From: Rufibacter glacialis
Lineage (GTDB): Bacteria > Bacteroidota > Bacteroidia > Cytophagales > Hymenobacteraceae
Reading direction: 5' to 3'
NCBI RefSeq assembly: GCF_008271745.1
Contig: NZ_VKKZ01000019.1
Coordinates: forward strand, 496,001-560,000
DNA: 64,000 nt
Below are positions 60,570 to 64,000 of this stretch, in pieces. The translations under genes were made by a program, and so were the position numbers. Each line of letters opens with the position of its first letter. Positions within the stretch are counted from its first letter, which is position 1. The notes beneath the pieces are model-generated. The model did no database searches. It had not been told where the DNA came from and saw only the letters and a program-made list of their open reading frames with translations.

Positions 60570-60577
60570 CAAAAGTA
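60570..60577 (-). promoter_or_regulatory. -7 promoter box (TACTTTTG) of yigZ
   Basis: Exact TAnnTTTG ending 6 nt before the ATG; it predicts a leader of 0-3 nt. Confidence 0.5.
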
Positions 60578-60723
60578 CGAAACGAAACAGATTCCCTAGG
60601 TTGGCTTTTCGGCTCGTTATTAGAAATCTGGTGGGAAATGGTGTAGTGTCTCCCCTGTCTTGATTACTTGAGTGCCCTTGGTCAAGAATCAGAATTGCCC
60701 GTCTTTGCGTACCTTCGCGCATC

Positions 60724-61125
60724 ATGTTGCCAACAGAACCGTACCTGCTTTCCTTTTTGCACCTGCCGGATGCCGGTGACACGTTGATCTCCACCCAGGA
60801 TGCTAACGGTCTCCCGTTTGCCGCGCAGCGCGTTTTCTGGGTGTATGCCTCTGCGCAGGGAACCGAGCGGGGCGGGCACGCCCACCGGACCACGCAGGAA
60901 CTGCTGGTGGTGGTGCAGGGTAGCGTACAGGTGGAAACAGAGACGGCGCAGGGAACCCAAACCTTTGAGTTGACTTCCGCCACGCAGGGACTGTACATTC
61001 CGCCTTTCTGTTGGATTTCTGTGTATCCCTCCCCCAACGCGATCCTCTGCTGCATGACCTCCACCGTTTTTGACGAGGCAGACTATATCAGAGAATACGC
61101 TCAGTTCAAACGCCTGATCCAGTAG
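60724..61125 (+). CDS. FdtA/QdtA-like sugar 3,4-ketoisomerase (cupin)
   Basis: A 133-aa cupin. The active-site motif ERGGHAHRTTQELLVVVQG contains the two catalytic histidines (H52, H54) of dTDP-4-oxo-6-deoxyglucose 3,4-isomerases, and the second cupin motif TQGLYIPPFCW follows. These enzymes make the 3-keto sugar that a DegT aminotransferase then aminates. Here the DegT gene lies two genes downstream. A TACCTTCG (one mismatch to the -7 consensus) is 6 nt from the ATG. FdtA versus QdtA specificity cannot be told by eye. Confidence 0.88.
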   Translation: MLPTEPYLLSFLHLPDAGDTLISTQDANGLPFAAQRVFWVYASAQGTERGGHAHRTTQELLVVVQGSVQVETETAQGTQTFELTSATQGLYIPPFCWISVYPSPNAILCCMTSTVFDEADYIREYAQFKRLIQ

Positions 61126-61129
61126 CCGC

Positions 61130-62104
61130 ATGCAATTAGGGGATAAGTATGAAGGAAAATGCCTAGCCACCGCGGAGGAGATGGCGGCCCTGCCTCCTTT
61201 TTCCTTTGAGGTGTTCCTGTACCTCCAGCCCCGGCATGTGGCCTTGCAGGTGGGGCCTTGCTGGCGGCTGTTTGTGTTGCTAAATACCCATACCGGGCAC
61301 ATAGACGCTTTGGCGCATTTCTTTACAGAGGAGAAGACGGCGTATTCCCCTTGGCGGGCGCCGTTTGGCGGACTGCAGGTAGCACCGGACGTGCCTGCCC
61401 AAACAGCCCTGGCGTTTTTACAGTACTTTCACCAAAACCTTCAAGAAACCGGGATTACTGAGATCAGATGGCTGCAATGCCCTGATGCTTACGCCTTGGG
61501 TTCAAACCAATTCCTGCGCGCCGCCCTGCCCAATTTGGGCTACCGCCTCTTATATGACCAGCGGAACCACCATGTGCCGGTGACCAATACTGCATTTGCG
61601 GTTCAGGCCCACCCCTCCCTTAAAAGAAGGCTAGCCAAAAGCGAAAAAGCGGGTTTTTTCTTCCAGCAGGAATCCGGGGCTTCTCTGCCCGAGGCTTACG
61701 CCTTTTTGAAAGAGTGCCGTCAGGAAAAGCAGAAACCCTTGTCCTTGTCCTTACCGCAGCTTACCCGGTATTTTGAGAAGTTCCCCGAGCACTACCTGCT
61801 TTTCACCGTGCGCCAAAAACAGGAACTAGCGGCGGTGGGCGTAGCGGTACTTATCTCGTCAAAGATCATGAACCACCTGTATCCGGCTAGTCCGCGACGG
61901 TTCAACGCTTATAGCCCATCTGTGCTGTTGAATGCCGGGTTGTACGCCTATTGCCAGGAGCACCACATTCCGGTCTTGGATTTAGGCGTGTCTGCGCCAC
62001 CAGACGAGACCGAAGAAGACTACCAAGGCCTCTTCACCTTCAAAAGCCGGCTGGGAGGGGTAGAATCCTGGAAACCTACCTTTCTTTGGCGGGAGGGAGA
62101 ATAA
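61130..62104 (+). CDS. GNAT/FemAB-like acyltransferase (predicted)
   Basis: A 324-aa soluble protein. The C-terminal half has the FemAB/GNAT-like pattern (HPSLKRRLAKSEKAGFFFQQ, ELAAVGVAVLISSKIMNHLY, NAYSPSVLLNAGLYAYCQEH, DLGVSAP), as in peptidoglycan- or sugar-modifying acyltransferases. The N-terminal half is a related but weaker domain. The ATG lies 4 nt after the ketoisomerase stop, so it is co-transcribed. The natural inference is N-acylation of the amino sugar made by its neighbours, replacing the hexapeptide acetyltransferase (FdtC/QdtC) usual in such loci. Confidence 0.7.
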   Translation: MQLGDKYEGKCLATAEEMAALPPFSFEVFLYLQPRHVALQVGPCWRLFVLLNTHTGHIDALAHFFTEEKTAYSPWRAPFGGLQVAPDVPAQTALAFLQYFHQNLQETGITEIRWLQCPDAYALGSNQFLRAALPNLGYRLLYDQRNHHVPVTNTAFAVQAHPSLKRRLAKSEKAGFFFQQESGASLPEAYAFLKECRQEKQKPLSLSLPQLTRYFEKFPEHYLLFTVRQKQELAAVGVAVLISSKIMNHLYPASPRRFNAYSPSVLLNAGLYAYCQEHHIPVLDLGVSAPPDETEEDYQGLFTFKSRLGGVESWKPTFLWREGE

Positions 62105-62237
62105 TCTTCACGGGAAAATACACGTCTTTAGTTTTTTCATGAACTCAATTTAGCTGGTGTTTTTAGTAAAGGGCGCCTAAACAAGGAAAGGGAATGCCCT
62201 CTGCTCCCGCACCGTATCCTTTCCCAATTCTGTGCGT

Positions 62238-62245
62238 TAGCTTTG
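62238..62245 (+). promoter_or_regulatory. -7 promoter box (TAGCTTTG) before the DegT gene
   Basis: Exact TAnnTTTG, 56 nt before the chosen ATG. It suggests an additional promoter inside the sugar gene cluster and excludes the far-upstream ATG at 62194. Confidence 0.5.
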
Positions 62246-62301
62246 CGGCTCGCTTTTCCAACCGCTACCTTGCACTTTCCTTTGTCCTGAATCTCTTGCC
62301 C

Positions 62302-63426
62302 ATGCTGTCAGATCCTAAAATGCAGGTTCCCTTTTTTACCTTCCGCGAATTCCCGGCGGGCCTTCAGCAACGGGTAGAGGAGGCCCTCCTAACAGAACTT
62401 CGGAAAAACCATTTGGTTTTGGGTCCGGCGGTGGCGCAGTTTGAAGAAGAATTCGGGCGGTATCTGGGCGGGGGAGAAGTGATTGGCGTGGGCAACGGGT
62501 ATGATGCGCTGGTGCTGTGCCTGCGCGCCTTAGGCATTGGGCCCGGCCATGAGGTGGTGGTGCCCGCCAACGGCTACATTGCCACCATCAACGCCGTGCA
62601 ACAGGTAGGGGCCAAACCCGTCTTCGCCGAACCTGACCCACAGACCTATAACCTCACGGCCACCTCTGTGTTGCCGGTCATCACACCTAAGACAAAAGTC
62701 ATATTGCCCATCCATTTGTACGGCCAAAGCTGCGAGCTGAATGATTTGCTGGACTTATGCCAAAGCCATGATTTTGAGTTGGTAGAGGATTTCGCACAGG
62801 CGCAGGGAACTCTGTATGCCGGTCAGCCCGTAGGCACCTTCGGGAAAGTGAACGCCACCAGTTTTTACCCTACCAAGAACCTGGGCGCCGTGGGCGACGG
62901 CGGAGCAGTGGTGACGCAAGATGCCGCCATAGCCCACTGGGTGCGGCAATACCATAACTATGGCCAGTCCAGGCGCTACGAGTACGCGCAGGCTGGCATC
63001 AACTCAAGGCTAGACTCATTGCAGGCAGCTGTATTGACCGTGAAGCTCGTCCACTTGCCGGACTTTAATGCGGAACGCAAACGCCTGGCCAGCATCTATC
63101 AGCAAGCCTTGGCAGACGTGGGAGATCTCTGTTTGCCTTCTACCTCCCCGGCTGCCACGGATCATATTTACCACCTGTACGTGGTCCGAACGAGCCAGCG
63201 CGATGCCTTGCAGCAGTTCCTCCAAGAGAAAGGTATTCAGACCCTGGTGCATTATCCGGTACCGCCGCACTTGCAGCCGGCGTACCAGCACCTGGGATAC
63301 CGCCCCGGTGATTTTCCTCTTACTGAGGAACTAGCCACCACCAGCCTAAGCCTGCCGCTTTTCCCGGGCATGACCGAACCGGAGCAGGCGTACGTGGTGG
63401 AGGAAATAACAGCGTTCTTCAGTTAG
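62302..63426 (+). CDS. DegT/DnrJ/EryC1/StrS-family sugar aminotransferase
   Basis: A 374-aa PLP enzyme. The Schiff-base lysine is K192 in SFYPTKNLGAVGDGGAVVT, with LVEDFAQAQG (Asp for the pyridine nitrogen) and GVGNGYDALVLCLRAL upstream, and GINSRLDSLQAAVL downstream. It transfers an amino group to a nucleotide-keto-sugar; with the FdtA-like isomerase it would give a 3-amino-3,6-dideoxy hexose. The start at 62302 (MLSDPKM) is preferred; an ATG 18 nt on (62320) is the alternative. Confidence 0.92.
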   Translation: MLSDPKMQVPFFTFREFPAGLQQRVEEALLTELRKNHLVLGPAVAQFEEEFGRYLGGGEVIGVGNGYDALVLCLRALGIGPGHEVVVPANGYIATINAVQQVGAKPVFAEPDPQTYNLTATSVLPVITPKTKVILPIHLYGQSCELNDLLDLCQSHDFELVEDFAQAQGTLYAGQPVGTFGKVNATSFYPTKNLGAVGDGGAVVTQDAAIAHWVRQYHNYGQSRRYEYAQAGINSRLDSLQAAVLTVKLVHLPDFNAERKRLASIYQQALADVGDLCLPSTSPAATDHIYHLYVVRTSQRDALQQFLQEKGIQTLVHYPVPPHLQPAYQHLGYRPGDFPLTEELATTSLSLPLFPGMTEPEQAYVVEEITAFFS

Positions 63427-63555
63427 GACAGACCTGCTCCACCCAACTTTTGTTTAACGGCCATTCTTAGGAAAGAAGGCTTAAATCCCCCGGCGGGAGA
63501 AGCAGCCATCTGGGTGCTCAACCCGTATTGTCCTATTTTCTTTGTAGTTTGCAAC

Positions 63556-64000
63556 ATGGCGCGAAAGCAGCACTTGCGGCAATTTTTGGGTAATTCTGTC
63601 TGGTCTGGGCTTTCCACGGTGGCGCGGGCGGGCAGTGCCCTGGTGGTGAACAAGTTGTTTGCGGTGTATTATGGACCGCAGGGAATCACGCTCTTGGCGC
63701 ACTTTCAGAACCTTATCGCGCTATTGACCACGCTTCCCAACAGCGGCATCAACGTGGGGCTCATCCGGCACCTGGCCCAGCATGAACCCCAGAGCCAGCA
63801 GTATCGGGCTTATTTCTGGATTGGCCTGTTATTGAACGCCGCCACCTTTCTGGCCGCGCTTGGGGCTATTGCCCTTTTCCCTGCTTTTTTCCTAGAAAGG
63901 TTTGCCAATGACCTGCTTCCGCAGACCAGTATATCAACCCTAGGGATTTTACTGGGCCTGTTCGTGCTGCTTCTCTTGCAGTTGTTCTGGCTGGCGGTGT
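63556..64000 (+). CDS. Wzx-like polysaccharide flippase (partial, runs off the window)
   Basis: The frame opens at the ATG at 63556 and is still open at the window end (148 codons). The start MARKQHLRQFLGNSVWSGLS, then AGSALVVNKLFAVYYGPQGI and IALLTTLPNSGINVGLIRHL, matches the N-terminus of WzxE/O-antigen translocases of the MOP superfamily, with membrane helices at about 15-35, 45-60, 85-110 and 125-145. It follows the amino-sugar genes, as in O-antigen or enterobacterial-common-antigen-like loci, and would flip the lipid-linked unit to the periplasm. Confidence 0.82.
   Translation, partial: MARKQHLRQFLGNSVWSGLSTVARAGSALVVNKLFAVYYGPQGITLLAHFQNLIALLTTLPNSGINVGLIRHLAQHEPQSQQYRAYFWIGLLLNAATFLAALGAIALFPAFFLERFANDLLPQTSISTLGILLGLFVLLLLQLFWLAV

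Noticed and set aside
60564-61064. N-terminal extension of yigZ to 365 aa
   Set aside because: The extra 167 residues are antisense to the FdtA-like gene, lack family similarity and lie upstream of the -7 box.
1-64000. tRNA, rRNA, integrase or attachment sites
   Set aside because: I looked for cloverleaf arms with CCA-proximal stems, GGTTCGA-type T loops, rRNA blocks and integrase genes on both strands and found none I could support; a tRNA scan would be decisive.

Overview
The window reads as chromosomal DNA of a Bacteroidota bacterium, most likely Cytophagales and probably Hymenobacteraceae (a Rufibacter/Pontibacter-type organism; the genus is inference). The reasons are the many start-proximal TAnnTTTG -7 boxes, weak Shine-Dalgarno sites, a Rho factor with a long disordered insert, M56/BlaI pairs, DUF3667, BNR/sortilin-type secreted proteins and many short lipoproteins. 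There are no rRNA, tRNA or CRISPR loci that I can see. Coding density is high, but several 300-900 bp intergenic gaps are packed with repeats.

Layout. 0-7 kb: end of an RCK-type transporter, a STAS-like protein, ribBA, a secreted protein, an ABC-2 exporter pair (-) and a blaI-M56 sensor operon (-) with two tandem operators. 7-12 kb: M14 peptidase, DoxX and a lipoprotein. 12-23 kb: surE, a small unknown, an S8 protease, an ABC-F protein, a RAYT transposase bracketed by REP pairs, a giant BNR protein and a DUF1028 protein. 23-32 kb: M28 peptidase, GT9 glycosyltransferase, glutaredoxin-like protein, serS and rho. 31-35 kb: lipoproteins, a UbiA-methyltransferase pair, a LysM protein and a GNAT protein. 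35-40 kb: acetate use (DUF485-actP, then acs), interrupted by a repeat island. 40-49 kb: DUF3667, rnhB, a histidine kinase/response regulator pair, a TetR regulator, gcvT, comB, a MazG-like protein, a UPF0175/DUF3368 toxin-antitoxin pair and dtd. 49-58.5 kb: a 901-aa membrane-anchored protein, YceI, and a TetR-ABC-HlyD-TolC export operon. 58.7-64 kb: corA, yigZ, then the start of a surface-polysaccharide locus (FdtA-like ketoisomerase, acyltransferase-like protein, DegT aminotransferase, Wzx-like flippase).

The most unusual unit is the export operon at 53.1-58.5 kb. Its ABC protein has lost every hallmark ATPase residue (Walker A Lys, Walker B Glu, signature, Q-loop, H-loop) but keeps an intact reading frame and tightly coupled HlyD and TolC partners. 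A palindrome sits between the -33 and -7 boxes of the TetR gene that leads the operon.

The second theme is non-coding repeats of at least five kinds: REP pairs around their RAYT; an ~88-bp palindromic element in three copies with compensatory changes; a compound island in three copies, one of which separates actP from acs; heptanucleotide (period 7) arrays at three sites; and a hairpin family with a shared core that lies at gene ends but also in two divergent promoter regions.
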